Below, piece after piece: positions 16,858 to 25,731 of a DNA stretch of 64,000 nucleotides; positions within the stretch are counted from its first letter, which is position 1, and every line of letters starts with the position of its first letter. The position numbers and the translations under genes are program-made. A model generated the notes under the pieces. That model saw only the letters and a list, made by a program, of their open reading frames with translations, was not told where the DNA came from and did not search any database. This DNA is from Litorivivens sp041624475 (GTDB lineage Bacteria; Pseudomonadota; Gammaproteobacteria; Pseudomonadales; Spongiibacteraceae): contig NZ_JBFJUX010000015.1 of the NCBI RefSeq assembly GCF_041624475.1, forward strand, positions 1 to 64,000, written 5' to 3'.

Positions 16858-17241
16858 ATGTCCAAGAAAAGCATTGTTTCCACAGACCAGGCCCCGAAGG
16901 CCATCGGCCCCTATTCACAGGCGGTAAAATTCGGCGATATCGTCTTTCTGTCGGGGCAGATTCCGCTCGACCCGAACACCATGACCATGGTGGGTGAGAC
17001 CGCAGCCGAGCAGGCCGAGCAGGTCTTCAAAAATCTGAGTGCAGTGGCGGCCGAGGCGGGCGGTACGCTCGATGACGCCCTGAAGGTTAATATCTCGCTG
17101 ACCGACCTGAATGATTTTGTGGCAGTGAATGAAGTGATGGCGCGACATTTTGCCGAACCCTACCCGGCCCGTGCCTGTGTGCAGGTGGCGGCCTTGCCAA
17201 AGGGGGCGAAGGTGGAGATTGAAGTGATTCTCGGCGTGTAA
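16858..17241 (+). CDS. ridA: RidA family enamine/imine deaminase
   Basis: RidA hydrolyses reactive 2-aminoacrylate and other enamine/imine products of PLP enzymes such as threonine dehydratase, protecting branched-chain and other pathways. The 127-residue protein has APKAIGPYSQAVKFGD, FLSGQIPLDP, the catalytic-arginine segment YPARACVQVAALPKGAKVEIE and a normal length. ATG 16858 is the family start; the longer frame upstream is not coding. It keeps its conserved place downstream of spoT. Confidence 0.95.
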   Translation: MSKKSIVSTDQAPKAIGPYSQAVKFGDIVFLSGQIPLDPNTMTMVGETAAEQAEQVFKNLSAVAAEAGGTLDDALKVNISLTDLNDFVAVNEVMARHFAEPYPARACVQVAALPKGAKVEIEVILGV

Positions 17242-17247
17242 GTGCGT

Positions 17248-17362
17248 CCCCCTCACCCCAGCCCATTGACTCACTGCGTTCGGGGCTGCACCCCGCCGTC
17301 GCAAGCTCCGGCGCCTAAACCCTGCGGGTTTGTCCCAGAGGGAGAGGGTTGGGGTGAGGGGG
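17248..17362. repeat. Nested palindromic intergenic repeat, copy C
   Basis: The outer arms CCCCCTCACCCC and GGGGTGAGGGGG match copies A and B, and the right half keeps the inner TCCCAGAGGGAGAGGG hairpin. The left inner hairpin is replaced by about 70 bases including CGGGGCTGCACCCCG. It lies between ridA and the GST gene. Confidence 0.7.
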
Positions 17363-17471
17363 TATTTGGACAAGGCCTTGTGCATGAATGCGAGTGCAAT
17401 CTGCACCCGCTCGCATCGTCTTCTTATTCCGCGTAACGTAAGCTCACCTATTTATTCTCCCGGAGATAATC

Positions 17472-18128
17472 ATGCTAAAACTCTATGGTTTTGCGGTCAG
17501 CGACTATTTCAATATGGTCAAGCACGCCCTGTTGGAAAAAGGCGTAGCCTTTGAGGAAATCACCGTCTTCCCCGATCAAACACCGGAGTATCTGGCCAAA
17601 AGCCCGATGGGCAAGGTGCCCTGTATTGAGACCGAGCAGGGCTTCCTTTGCGAAACCACGGTCATTCTTGATTACCTCGAAGCCGCCTACCCGGAAAAAC
17701 CGCTGCTGCCGGCTGATATCTGGCAGCAGGCCAAGGTGCGTGAGTTGGTTAAAGTTTCGGAGCTCTATATCGAGCTGGCGGCCCGCCGATTGTTGCCTGC
17801 ATTGCTGGCCGGTGCGCCAGTGGCTGACAGTGTTCAGGCCGAAGTGCGTGAGGTGCTGGAAAAGGGTTTGCGGGCGGTCAATGCGCTGGCCAGTTTCTCG
17901 CCCTTTGTGTGCGGCGAGCAGCAGACCCTGGCCGACATTGTGCTGCGCTATTCGCTGGGCGTTGCCAAACTGGCGGCGGGCTCGGTGTTGAAGTGGGACC
18001 TGCTTGAAGGCAACTCCGAACTCAAGGCCTGGGACGAGCGCATGGCGCAAAACCCGATCTGCCAGCAGCTCGACGCGGATATGCAGGCACAGTTTGACGC
18101 CTTCCTGAAAAAAGTTAATGCGAAATAA
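17472..18128 (+). CDS. Glutathione S-transferase family protein
   Basis: A 218-residue cytosolic protein with an N-terminal thioredoxin-fold GST domain (MLKLYGFAVSDYFNMVKHAL, then PMGKVPCIETEQGFLCETTVI with the glutathione-binding Pro and Glu/Thr motif) and a helical C-terminal domain. It probably conjugates glutathione to an electrophile or acts in stress response; the substrate cannot be inferred. Its 3' end overlaps the convergent next gene by 14 bases. Confidence 0.88.
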   Translation: MLKLYGFAVSDYFNMVKHALLEKGVAFEEITVFPDQTPEYLAKSPMGKVPCIETEQGFLCETTVILDYLEAAYPEKPLLPADIWQQAKVRELVKVSELYIELAARRLLPALLAGAPVADSVQAEVREVLEKGLRAVNALASFSPFVCGEQQTLADIVLRYSLGVAKLAAGSVLKWDLLEGNSELKAWDERMAQNPICQQLDADMQAQFDAFLKKVNAK

Positions 18129-18765
18129 TCGGCGCCGTCAGGCTCAGCACGACGGATTCGGTGCCCGGATTGCGCTTGCCGAATCCGCCGTTCGAGAGGT
18201 GGTACAGAGCGACGCCAATGCGATAGCGGTTGTCGAACTGGTAGGCCACCTCAAGGCCACTGCGAAACTCCAGTTCCAGCCCCAGATTTAATTCGTCGCG
18301 CTCTTCAAAATAGCCGGCATCAAAACTGCCGGTGAGCAGCCAGTGTTCGCCAAGAGAAAAATCCCGTCGCAGCCCGAGGAAAACATAGCTGGCGTCATTT
18401 TCGGCGCTGAGCACGCCAGCAGCCGGGCGAATGGCGTACTGTGTCAGCGGTTTCCAGCGGTACTCCATGCCGTAGCGCAGGGTTTCACTGAAGCGATTGA
18501 AGATCCCGACAAAGCCGGCGTTTACCGACAGATAGGAGTCGTTCAGCAGAGGGGCGGCTACTGGCCTTGGTACTCTCTTGCGCTGCTTGAGATACTGCAG
18601 CCGCGTCGGGCGCTGGGCAAGAACAATGGGTGTTTGTCTACAGGGCTGGGCCCGCGTGCGGTGATCCAGCTCGCAGTCTGCGACTGCCAGCGTCGGTGCA
18701 CAAAACGCCAGTACAACAAGATAAAGATCACGCAGCTTCAGCCGCGTAAAAGCAGGACGGAGCAT
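18115..18765 (-). CDS. PagL-like acyloxyacyl hydrolase family outer-membrane protein
   Basis: A 216-residue protein with a long signal peptide (hydrophobic LYLVVLAFCAPTLAVA) and beta-strand-rich mature sequence. Near the C-terminus is LYHLSNGGFGKRNPGTE, which resembles the catalytic His-Ser-Asn region of PagL lipid A 3-O-deacylases. PagL is an eight-stranded outer-membrane barrel that removes the acyl chain at position 3 of lipid A. The position-specific His and Ser are present, so activity is plausible. The 14-base overlap with the GST gene is tail to tail. Confidence 0.7.
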   Translation of the reverse strand: MLRPAFTRLKLRDLYLVVLAFCAPTLAVADCELDHRTRAQPCRQTPIVLAQRPTRLQYLKQRKRVPRPVAAPLLNDSYLSVNAGFVGIFNRFSETLRYGMEYRWKPLTQYAIRPAAGVLSAENDASYVFLGLRRDFSLGEHWLLTGSFDAGYFEERDELNLGLELEFRSGLEVAYQFDNRYRIGVALYHLSNGGFGKRNPGTESVVLSLTAPIISH

Positions 18766-18828
18766 GGCAACAGTCTTATAGGTTTTTAACGTATTGTTGC
18801 GATACGCAGCAAAGGGCGCAAGTGGATC

Positions 18829-19410
18829 TCAGTGGGAATGCTGCCAAAGCTGATAGCGGGTTTGTCCGGCGACCTTGTCGCGATGCAGGCGTAAACCCTC
18901 GGGCATCGGTAACTGGCGGTCGCGGGCGCTTTCAAGATAGAGCCAGCTGCCGTCGGCGAGCAGCGATCGCTCCAGCAGGAGTTTCAGCGTGGGTTCGTAC
19001 AGGTCGCTGTCAAAAGGCGGGTCGATAAACACAATGTCAAAAGGCTCAACGCTGCGCGACAGCCACTCCAACGCCGAGGCTTGAGTCACAGTGCCTGCCT
19101 GGGCTTTCAACAGGCTGAGGTTACTCTGCAGGGCGGTGGTCACTTCCCGCTGGGGGTCGAGGAACTGGCAGTGCGCCGCGCCGCGGGACAGGGCTTCGAG
19201 TCCCAGGGCCCCACTGCCGGCAAAGGCATCCAGGCAACGGGCGCCGGCGATGTAGGGTGCCAGCCAGTTAAACAGCGTTTCGCGCACCCGATCGCCGGTT
19301 GGGCGCAGCCCATCGGTTATCGGAAAATGAAGTTTGCGGCCGCGCCAGTCGCCGCCGATGATGCGGATACTGCCTTCGGTTGGGGGTTTGCTTCGCGACT
19401 GCCTGCGCAT
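18829..19410 (-). CDS. rsmD: 16S rRNA (guanine(966)-N(2))-methyltransferase RsmD
   Basis: RsmD methylates G966 of 16S rRNA using S-adenosylmethionine. The 193-residue protein contains SIRIIGGDWRGRKLHFP, the RPTGDRVRETLFNWL segment, the SAM motif CLDAFAGSGALGLEALSRGA and the catalytic FIDPPFD. Many gammaproteobacteria have rsmD divergent from ftsY; here it lies 16 kb away, so the block has been rearranged. Confidence 0.95.
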   Translation of the reverse strand: MRRQSRSKPPTEGSIRIIGGDWRGRKLHFPITDGLRPTGDRVRETLFNWLAPYIAGARCLDAFAGSGALGLEALSRGAAHCQFLDPQREVTTALQSNLSLLKAQAGTVTQASALEWLSRSVEPFDIVFIDPPFDSDLYEPTLKLLLERSLLADGSWLYLESARDRQLPMPEGLRLHRDKVAGQTRYQLWQHSH

Positions 19411-19505
19411 CAGCGCTGAATCCTTTTTCCTGAGTTGATAAACTGCCGGGCTTGCTGTCTCGTACAGCCAAACACAGCCATCGTATTGTGAAGGGTAAAT
19501 AACCT

Positions 19506-19877
19506 ATGGGCCAGTTCTTCCTCGCCGCGTCGGCGATCAGTGGTTTTCTCGCCGTGGCACTGGGAGCCTTTGGCGCCCACGCCTTAAAGCAGCGGCTGAG
19601 TGCCGATATGCTGGCCGTATATGAAACGGCTGTGCAGTATCACTTTTATCACACACTGGCCCTGCTGGCGGTGGCGGTGCTGATGGTGGGCGGCGCACAG
19701 GGTTTGAAGCTCAGTGCGGTGTTGTTTCTGGTGGGCACGGTAATTTTCAGCGGCAGCCTTTACGCGCTGGCGCTCAGTGGCGTGAAAGTACTGGGCGCGG
19801 TAACGCCCATTGGCGGGTTGTGTCTGCTGGCGGGCTGGGCCTGTCTGGCCTATGCCGCGATCAAGGGGCTGTCATGA
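19506..19877 (+). CDS. DUF423 family membrane protein
   Basis: This 123-residue inner-membrane protein has four hydrophobic helices and the family motif ALGAFGAHALK in the first helix, followed by YETAVQYHFYHTLALL. Function is unknown in the literature I recall. Its stop codon overlaps the trmB start (ATGA), which suggests co-translation. Confidence 0.88.
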   Translation: MGQFFLAASAISGFLAVALGAFGAHALKQRLSADMLAVYETAVQYHFYHTLALLAVAVLMVGGAQGLKLSAVLFLVGTVIFSGSLYALALSGVKVLGAVTPIGGLCLLAGWACLAYAAIKGLS

Positions 19878-20587
19878 TAGAAGGTGATGTGAAGAAAGAA
19901 AGCCGACCGCTGCGGCGTATTCGCAGTTTTGTGCTCCGCACCGGGCGCATGACCAAGGGTCAGGAATTGGCCTATGAGCGCTATTGGCCAGAGGCGGGTT
20001 TGCAGGTCGCCGACGGCATGATTGATCCCGAGGCCGTATTCGGGCGCAGCGCGCCGCTGGTTTTTGAGATTGGTTTTGGTATGGGCCAGTCTCTGCTGGA
20101 GATGGCGCAGCGTGAAAGCGAAAAGAACTTTATCGGTGTTGAAGTGCATCGCCCAGGCGTCGGTCGCCTGCTGATGGGCATGGGCGAAGCCGGGCTGGGC
20201 AATGTGCGGGTCTATTGCGACGATGCGGTGGAAGTCTTGCAGCAGTGTATTCCCGACGGGTCGCTAAACCGGGTGCAGATCTATTTCCCCGACCCCTGGC
20301 ACAAGAAAAAACACCACAAGCGCCGCCTAGTTCAGCCGGAGTTTGTAGCGCAATTGCGCCAGAAACTGGCTCCCGGCGGCATCCTGCATCTGGCCACGGA
20401 TTGGGAAAACTATGCCGAGCATATGCTGGAGGTTATGGAGGCCGCACCGGGCTATCGCAATCTATGCGGTGATAGCGGCTCAGGTGGCTTTGCGCCCCGA
20501 CCGGAGTGGCGCCCGCTGACCAAGTTTGAGCAGCGCGGCCAGCGCTTGGGGCACGGCGTCTGGGACTTGCTGTACGAAGCGGTGTAG
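19874..20587 (+). CDS. trmB: tRNA (guanosine(46)-N7)-methyltransferase
   Basis: TrmB methylates G46 in the tRNA variable loop. The 237-residue protein has the SAM-binding FEIGFGMGQSLLEMA, FIGVEVHRPGVG, the IYFPDPWHKKKHHKRR motif and the ATDWENYAEHML segment. I start at ATG 19874, which overlaps the upstream stop; the longer frame from 19820 runs within DUF423 and is not conserved. Confidence 0.95.
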   Translation: MIEGDVKKESRPLRRIRSFVLRTGRMTKGQELAYERYWPEAGLQVADGMIDPEAVFGRSAPLVFEIGFGMGQSLLEMAQRESEKNFIGVEVHRPGVGRLLMGMGEAGLGNVRVYCDDAVEVLQQCIPDGSLNRVQIYFPDPWHKKKHHKRRLVQPEFVAQLRQKLAPGGILHLATDWENYAEHMLEVMEAAPGYRNLCGDSGSGGFAPRPEWRPLTKFEQRGQRLGHGVWDLLYEAV

Positions 20588-20647
20588 CCTTTGCTCATTG
20601 GCTCATAAAACATGGGCGCATCATAAAAATAGAACGAGGAGATAGGT

Positions 20648-21553
20648 ATGAAAGTTTTGAGAACGCCTGACGAACGCTTTGAAAACCTGCCGGGCTATGA
20701 CTTCGCACCCCACTACCTGCATGTTCCCGATGGTGAAGGCGGCGAACTGCGAATGCACTACCTCGACGAGGGCCCGGAAGGTGCTGACCCGGTGCTGCTG
20801 ATGCACGGTGAGCCCAGCTGGTCTTACCTCTACCGCAAAATGATCCCCCCGCTGGTGCGAGCCGGGCATCGCGTTATCGCACTGGATCTGATCGGCTTTG
20901 GCCGCTCCGACAAGCCCACTGAGCGCAGCGATTACAGTTATGCCCGTCACGTGGCGTGGGTTGAATCCGCGTTCGACCAGCTCAATTTGAAGAATGTGAC
21001 GCTGGTGTGCCAGGACTGGGGTGGTTTGATTGGGTTACGCCTGTTGGCCAGCCGGCCGGATTGTTTTGCACGGGCAGTGGCCGCCAATACCATGCTGCCT
21101 ACTGGCGAGCACGAGCCGGGCGAAGCATTCCTGGCTTGGCAAAAATTCTCGCAGGAAGTGCCCGAGTTTCCCGTTGGCAAAATCATCGCCGGGGCGGTGA
21201 CCTGCGAGCTGGCACCGGAGGTAATTGCGGCCTACGACGCGCCCTTTCCCGATGAGTCGTTCAAGGCCGGCGCGCGTCAGTTTCCGGTGCTGGTGCCAAC
21301 CTCACGTGATGACCCGGCCAGCGCCGACAACATAGCGGCCTGGGACGTGCTCAAGCAATGGGACAAGCCCTTTCTGACGGCTTTCAGTGATTCCGACCCG
21401 GTGACCGGCGGCGGTGAGAAAGTGTTTCAGAAACTGGTACCGGGAACCCAAGGGCAACCCCATACCACCATTAAAAATGGCGGTCACTTTCTGCAGGAAG
21501 ATCAGGGTGAGGCGCTGGCGCAAGTGGTTAACGACTTTATTGCGCTGCGTTAA
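20648..21553 (+). CDS. Haloalkane dehalogenase (HLD-I type)
   Basis: An alpha/beta-hydrolase that hydrolyses carbon-halogen bonds. The 301-residue protein has the oxyanion region LMHGEPSWSYLYRK, the nucleophile D123 in CQDWGG with the halide-binding W124, a possible second halide tryptophan W164 in AFLAWQKFS, the acid in FSDSDPVTGG (D248 or D250) and the catalytic histidine H280 in NGGHFLQED. An acid after strand 7 fits subfamily I. A good GAGGAG ribosome site precedes the ATG. It stands alone between trmB and rep. Natural substrates may be halogenated metabolites of marine algae; that is inference. Confidence 0.88.
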   Translation: MKVLRTPDERFENLPGYDFAPHYLHVPDGEGGELRMHYLDEGPEGADPVLLMHGEPSWSYLYRKMIPPLVRAGHRVIALDLIGFGRSDKPTERSDYSYARHVAWVESAFDQLNLKNVTLVCQDWGGLIGLRLLASRPDCFARAVAANTMLPTGEHEPGEAFLAWQKFSQEVPEFPVGKIIAGAVTCELAPEVIAAYDAPFPDESFKAGARQFPVLVPTSRDDPASADNIAAWDVLKQWDKPFLTAFSDSDPVTGGGEKVFQKLVPGTQGQPHTTIKNGGHFLQEDQGEALAQVVNDFIALR

Positions 21554-21563
21554 CGGCGAGACC

Positions 21564-23567
21564 TCAACCGAACAGGTTTTTCAGGCTCGCCAGGGTTTCG
21601 TTGCCGCGTTTGAGGTTGGCTTCAGGTGAGGCTTCGCCGCGACCTTCCCATTCAAGATCTTCCTGAGGCAGCTCGCTGAGGAAGCGGCTGGGGTCGCAGC
21701 TTTGCATCTCGCCAAAGGATTTACGCTTGGCGCAGTAGGTCAGGGTGAGATTGCGCTTGGCGCGGGTAATGCCCACGTAACAGAGGCGTCGCTCTTCATC
21801 GATGGTGTCGGCATCCAGACTGTTCTGGTGTGGCAGGATGCCCTCTTCCATGCCGATAATGTAAACGTAGGGGTACTCGAGCCCCTTTGAGGCATGCAGG
21901 GTCATCAGCTGCACCTGGTCGGCACTTTCCTGCTCGTCTTCCTGCCGCTCCAGCATATCGCGCAAAACCAGCTTGGTAATGGCGCCTTCGATGTCGGTGT
22001 CTTCGTCTTTATCCAGACTCTTTTTCAGCGAGTCCACAAGCACAAACACATTGCTCATGCGTTTTTCCGCCACGGCGGGCGATGAGCTATTCTGCATCAA
22101 CCAGTCGAGGTAATCGATGTCGCGCAGCAACTGGCGGATGGTCTCAATCGGGTCTTCTTCGTAGCAGCGGCGGCGCAGCATATCCAGCCACTGGGTAAAT
22201 TCGCGCAGGCGCTGCACGCCGGCGGCGGGCAAATGTGATTCCAGCCCGATCTCTTCGCAGGCGCTGTACATGGGCACGCCGCGTTCGGTGGAATAGCGCC
22301 CCAGCGCTTCCAGCGTACTGGTGCCGATCTTGCGGCGCGGCACATTCACAATGCGCAGAAACGCATTGTCGTCGTCCGGGTTGATCAGCAGCCGCAGGTA
22401 AGCCATCACGTCTTTGATTTCATTGCGCGCAAAAAACGAGGTGCCGCCGCTGAGCTTGTAGGGCACCTGATGGGCCTGCAGTTTCAGTTCCAGCAGGCGG
22501 GCCTGATGGTTGCCACGATAGAGCACGGCGTAGTCACCAAAGCGGGTAGCGCTGCGCAGCTTGTGGTCAAGAATTTCGGTGACCACGCGTTCGCACTCGG
22601 CATCTTCGTTAGGGCATTTGATGACACGGATCGGATCGCCGTAGCCCAGCTCACTCCACAGGGCCTTGTCGAACAGGTGGGGGTTGTTGGCGATTACCGT
22701 ATTGGCCGCTTTGAGAATGCGGGCGGTGGAGCGGTAGTTCTGCTCGAGCTTGACGATTTTCAGGTGAGGGTAATCTTCCTGCAGCTGGCCGAGGTTTTCC
22801 GGCCGCGCACCGCGCCAGGCGTAAATCGACTGATCGTCGTCACCCACCACCGTCAGTGCCGCGCGCATGCCTACGAGCCGTTTGACCAGTTCGTACTGGG
22901 CGCCATTGGTGTCCTGGTATTCGTCCACCAGCATGTAGCGCACTTTCTGCTGCCACTTTTCCAGCACCTCGGGGAAGTCGCGCAGCAGCTTTACCGGCAG
23001 CAGAATCAGGTCATCGAAATCCAGAGCGTTGTAGGCTTTCAGTGCCTGCTGGTAGCGCAGATAGGCTTGCGAGCAGAGGATGTCGGCCGGGCCCTGCGCG
23101 GCGGCGATGGCCTGCTCTGGTTCGATCAAGTCGTTTTTCCAGTCGGAAATGGTGCGCTGGATATGATCAACCTGATCACCGTCGCTGCCGTGCTGTTGAA
23201 TCAACAGATCTTTGAGCAGAGCCTGACAATCCTGCTGGTCAAAAATCGAAAAGCCGGATTTGTAGCCGAGGGTTTTGTACTCGCTGCGCAGAATGTTCAG
23301 CCCGAGGGTGTGGAAGGTGGAGATGTTCAATCCCTTGCCGGCCCCGCCCGGCAGCAGGCTGGTGATGCGCTCCCGCATTTCCCGTGCCGCCTTGTTGGTA
23401 AAGGTCACGGCGGTGATGTACTTGGCGTCAATTCCGCATTTTTCGACCAGATAGGCAATCTTGCGGGTAATCACGCTGGTCTTGCCGCTGCCGGCACCGG
23501 CCAGTACGAGCAGGGGGCCGTCGATGTAGAGTACGGCTTCGCGTTGACGGGGATTGAGTTGGCTCAT
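21564..23567 (-). CDS. rep: ATP-dependent DNA helicase Rep
   Basis: Rep is the superfamily 1A 3'-5' helicase that helps replication forks pass protein blocks. The 667-residue sequence has MSQLNPRQREAV, the Walker A GAGSGKTSVITRKIA, TFTNKAAREMRERI, the LVDEYQDTN motif II, GDDDQSIYAWRGA and QNYRSTARIL, with a Rep-type C-terminal motif VQLMTLHASKGLEYPYV. ATG 23567 is used; a longer frame reaches into the repeat. Size separates it from UvrD (about 720 residues). Confidence 0.95.
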   Translation of the reverse strand: MSQLNPRQREAVLYIDGPLLVLAGAGSGKTSVITRKIAYLVEKCGIDAKYITAVTFTNKAAREMRERITSLLPGGAGKGLNISTFHTLGLNILRSEYKTLGYKSGFSIFDQQDCQALLKDLLIQQHGSDGDQVDHIQRTISDWKNDLIEPEQAIAAAQGPADILCSQAYLRYQQALKAYNALDFDDLILLPVKLLRDFPEVLEKWQQKVRYMLVDEYQDTNGAQYELVKRLVGMRAALTVVGDDDQSIYAWRGARPENLGQLQEDYPHLKIVKLEQNYRSTARILKAANTVIANNPHLFDKALWSELGYGDPIRVIKCPNEDAECERVVTEILDHKLRSATRFGDYAVLYRGNHQARLLELKLQAHQVPYKLSGGTSFFARNEIKDVMAYLRLLINPDDDNAFLRIVNVPRRKIGTSTLEALGRYSTERGVPMYSACEEIGLESHLPAAGVQRLREFTQWLDMLRRRCYEEDPIETIRQLLRDIDYLDWLMQNSSSPAVAEKRMSNVFVLVDSLKKSLDKDEDTDIEGAITKLVLRDMLERQEDEQESADQVQLMTLHASKGLEYPYVYIIGMEEGILPHQNSLDADTIDEERRLCYVGITRAKRNLTLTYCAKRKSFGEMQSCDPSRFLSELPQEDLEWEGRGEASPEANLKRGNETLASLKNLFG

Positions 23568-23602
23568 GGGATAACTTCGAAGGCCCTTTGCGAGTTGGCT
23601 TG

Positions 23603-23736
23603 CCCTCACCCTAACCCTCTCCCAGAGGGAGAGGGGACTTACTGATCAAATTCAGTGTTCTCCCACGAGCAGAAGACACTCATCGGAGCAGTTCGGTGCG
23701 CACCCTCTCCCTTTGGGAGAGGGGCGGGGTGAGGGG
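23603..23736. repeat. Nested palindromic intergenic repeat, copy B
   Basis: Outer arms CCCTCACCCTAACCCTCTCC and GAGGGGCGGGGTGAGGGG flank two inner hairpins (CCCTCTCCCAGAGGGAGAGGG and CCCTCTCCCTTTGGGAGAGGG). It is the reverse complement of copy A, but the middle carries about 55 extra bases. It lies upstream of rep and downstream of yifB, both on the minus strand. Confidence 0.75.
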
Positions 23737-23812
23737 CACACGCGTATAAATAAAGTTCGCAATTGTAGCAGCTGCCTCTCACCGCTGTCGCCGCTTGAAA
23801 TCCGAGCCGCTT

Positions 23813-25303
23813 TCAGGTGGGCATTTGACGGTAAGTCAGGGCTTCGCTGAGGTGTTTCAGCGCGATGCTGTCGCTGTGATCCAGGTCCGCGATGGTGCGC
23901 GCCACCTTGATCACCCTGTGCTGCGCGCGGGGCGACAGACCGAGCTTTGCCTCGGCCTTGAGTAGCAGTTCGCTGCAGGCCGAATTCAGTGCGCAGGTTG
24001 TGCGCAGTGCCGAGACCGTTAGTTGTGCGTTACAGCAACCCGCGCGGGCGAGCTGCCGTTCTCGTGCGGCCAGCACCCGGTCGCGAATGGCGGCAGAGGA
24101 CTCGCCGGTTGCTGCCTGTTGCAGGCTGCCGGGCGGCAGGCGCGGGACGTGGACAAACAGATCGATGCGGTCCAGCAGGGGGCCGGATATCCGGCTGCGA
24201 TAGCGCTGCACTTGATCCGGTGTGCAGCGGCATTCGTGCAGGGGGTCTTTGTGATAGCCGCAGGGGCAGGGGTTCATCGCTGCAATCAGCTGGAAGCGGG
24301 CGGGGTAGCGCACTTTCAGGTTGGCTCGGGCGATGGTGATCTCGCCGGCCTCCAGCGGTTCGCGCAACACATCCAGCACCTTGCGCGGATACTCCGGCAA
24401 TTCGTCGAGAAACAGCACACCGCCGTGGGCCAGTGAGACTTCGCCGGGCCGCGCCTGATTGCCGCCACCGACCAGGGACACGGCGGAGGCCGTGTGGTGG
24501 GGGTTGCGAAAGGGGCGCTGTTGGCGATAGCTGAAGTGGTCCCCCGAAACCGAGTAAATGGAACTGGTTTCCAGCAGCTCATCGCGGCTGAGCGTTGGCA
24601 GGATTGAGGGCAGGCGCGAGGCCATCAAGGTTTTGCCGGTTCCGGGCGGTCCGCTGAACAGCAGGTTATGGCTGCCACTGGCGGCGATCTCCAGCGCCCG
24701 CCGGGCGCTGTGCTGCCCGACAATATCACCAAAGTCGGGCGCTGCAGTTTCGTTTTCAGCCTGCGGGCGGCGCAAGTCTGTTGCGATGCGCTGCTGCCCC
24801 TGCAGCGTCGCCACGGTGTCGCCCAGTGATTGCACGGGAATCAGGGTGTCGGGGGCAAAATCAAAAATCTCAGCGGCGTTGTCTGTGGGCAGCACCAATT
24901 GCCGACCGGCCTTTTCGCACTGAATGGCGGCGGGCAGGCTGGCATCGATGCGCCTCAGTTCGCTCGTCAGGCCGAGCTCGCCGACAAACTCCCAGGGGCT
25001 GAGATCCTTGCAGCGCAGCTGGCCGCTGGCGGCGAGAATGCCGACCGCAATCGCCAGATCAAAGCGGCTGCCCTCTTTGGGTATGTCGGCGGGGGCGAGG
25101 TTGACCGTCATGCGGCGGTTGGGAAACTCGAACCCCGCGTTGAGCAGGGCAGAGCGCACCCGCTCGCGACTCTCGCGCACAGAGGCTTCGGGCAGGCCCA
25201 CAATACTGAAAGCGGGTAGTCCGTTCGACAGGTGAACTTCTATGGTGATCAGCGGGGCGTCGATGCCGATACGGGCGCGACTGTATACGAGTGCAAAGTG
25301 CAT
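23813..25303 (-). CDS. comM: YifB family Mg chelatase-like AAA ATPase (ComM)
   Basis: ComM/YifB is a hexameric AAA+ helicase which in naturally transformable bacteria promotes branch migration during DNA integration. The 496-residue protein has an N-terminal Lon-like fold (PAFSIVGLPEASVRESRERV), a Walker A FSGPPGTGKTLMASRLPSIL, Walker B LFLDELPEY and the zinc-type AMNPCPCGYHKDPLHECRC insert. The ATG has AAGGA seven bases upstream. It is next to ubiK as in Pseudomonas. Confidence 0.94.
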   Translation of the reverse strand: MHFALVYSRARIGIDAPLITIEVHLSNGLPAFSIVGLPEASVRESRERVRSALLNAGFEFPNRRMTVNLAPADIPKEGSRFDLAIAVGILAASGQLRCKDLSPWEFVGELGLTSELRRIDASLPAAIQCEKAGRQLVLPTDNAAEIFDFAPDTLIPVQSLGDTVATLQGQQRIATDLRRPQAENETAAPDFGDIVGQHSARRALEIAASGSHNLLFSGPPGTGKTLMASRLPSILPTLSRDELLETSSIYSVSGDHFSYRQQRPFRNPHHTASAVSLVGGGNQARPGEVSLAHGGVLFLDELPEYPRKVLDVLREPLEAGEITIARANLKVRYPARFQLIAAMNPCPCGYHKDPLHECRCTPDQVQRYRSRISGPLLDRIDLFVHVPRLPPGSLQQAATGESSAAIRDRVLAARERQLARAGCCNAQLTVSALRTTCALNSACSELLLKAEAKLGLSPRAQHRVIKVARTIADLDHSDSIALKHLSEALTYRQMPT

Positions 25304-25367
25304 GCGTCCATCCTTGGAGTGCGTACTTTATGAGCTGTGTGTGTTCCGTCGTAAAAAGGGTAAGCGC

Positions 25368-25622
25368 TTAGTTTTGTTCAGGCTCGCCGCCGTCGACCAA
25401 CGCCTGCAGCTCGGCAAATTGCTGTTCCAGCTGCTGCAGTTTTTCACGGGTTCGCATTAAAACAGCGGCCTGGGCGTCAAATTCGTCGCGGGTTACCAGA
25501 TCCATCCGCGACAGCGCACCCTGCACCAGCACCCGCAGTTTGGCTTCGACATCCTGCGGCGCCTCGCCGGCGAGGCGGCTGGCCTGTTGCACCAGTTGTT
25601 CGATCATTTCCAGTCGGGACAT
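25368..25622 (-). CDS. ubiK: Ubiquinone biosynthesis accessory factor UbiK (BMFP family)
   Basis: UbiK is a small helical protein that assists the soluble ubiquinone assembly complex. The 84-residue protein shows ALSRMDLVTRDEFDAQAAVL and a long C-terminal coiled coil (RTREKLQQLEQQFAELQAL), both characteristic. I use ATG 25622 behind GGAAG; the longer in-frame extension adds residues not seen in the family. It precedes yifB in the same direction, and diverges from the Gly-rich gene. Confidence 0.88.
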   Translation of the reverse strand: MSRLEMIEQLVQQASRLAGEAPQDVEAKLRVLVQGALSRMDLVTRDEFDAQAAVLMRTREKLQQLEQQFAELQALVDGGEPEQN

Positions 25623-25731
25623 GGGCTTCCTGCGCTGTAGTTCTTGGATAAGTTTCTGGATGAGTTGCTGCCTGTTCTCGCTGCGCAGTTTAGCGTACAT
25701 TGAGCGCCAATGTAGAGAGCGGAAATTGGGC

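Noticed and set aside
22470..23645. 391-residue plus-strand frame opposite rep
   Set aside because: Antisense to the Rep helicase motifs and without any recognisable domain; it extends into the palindromic repeat.
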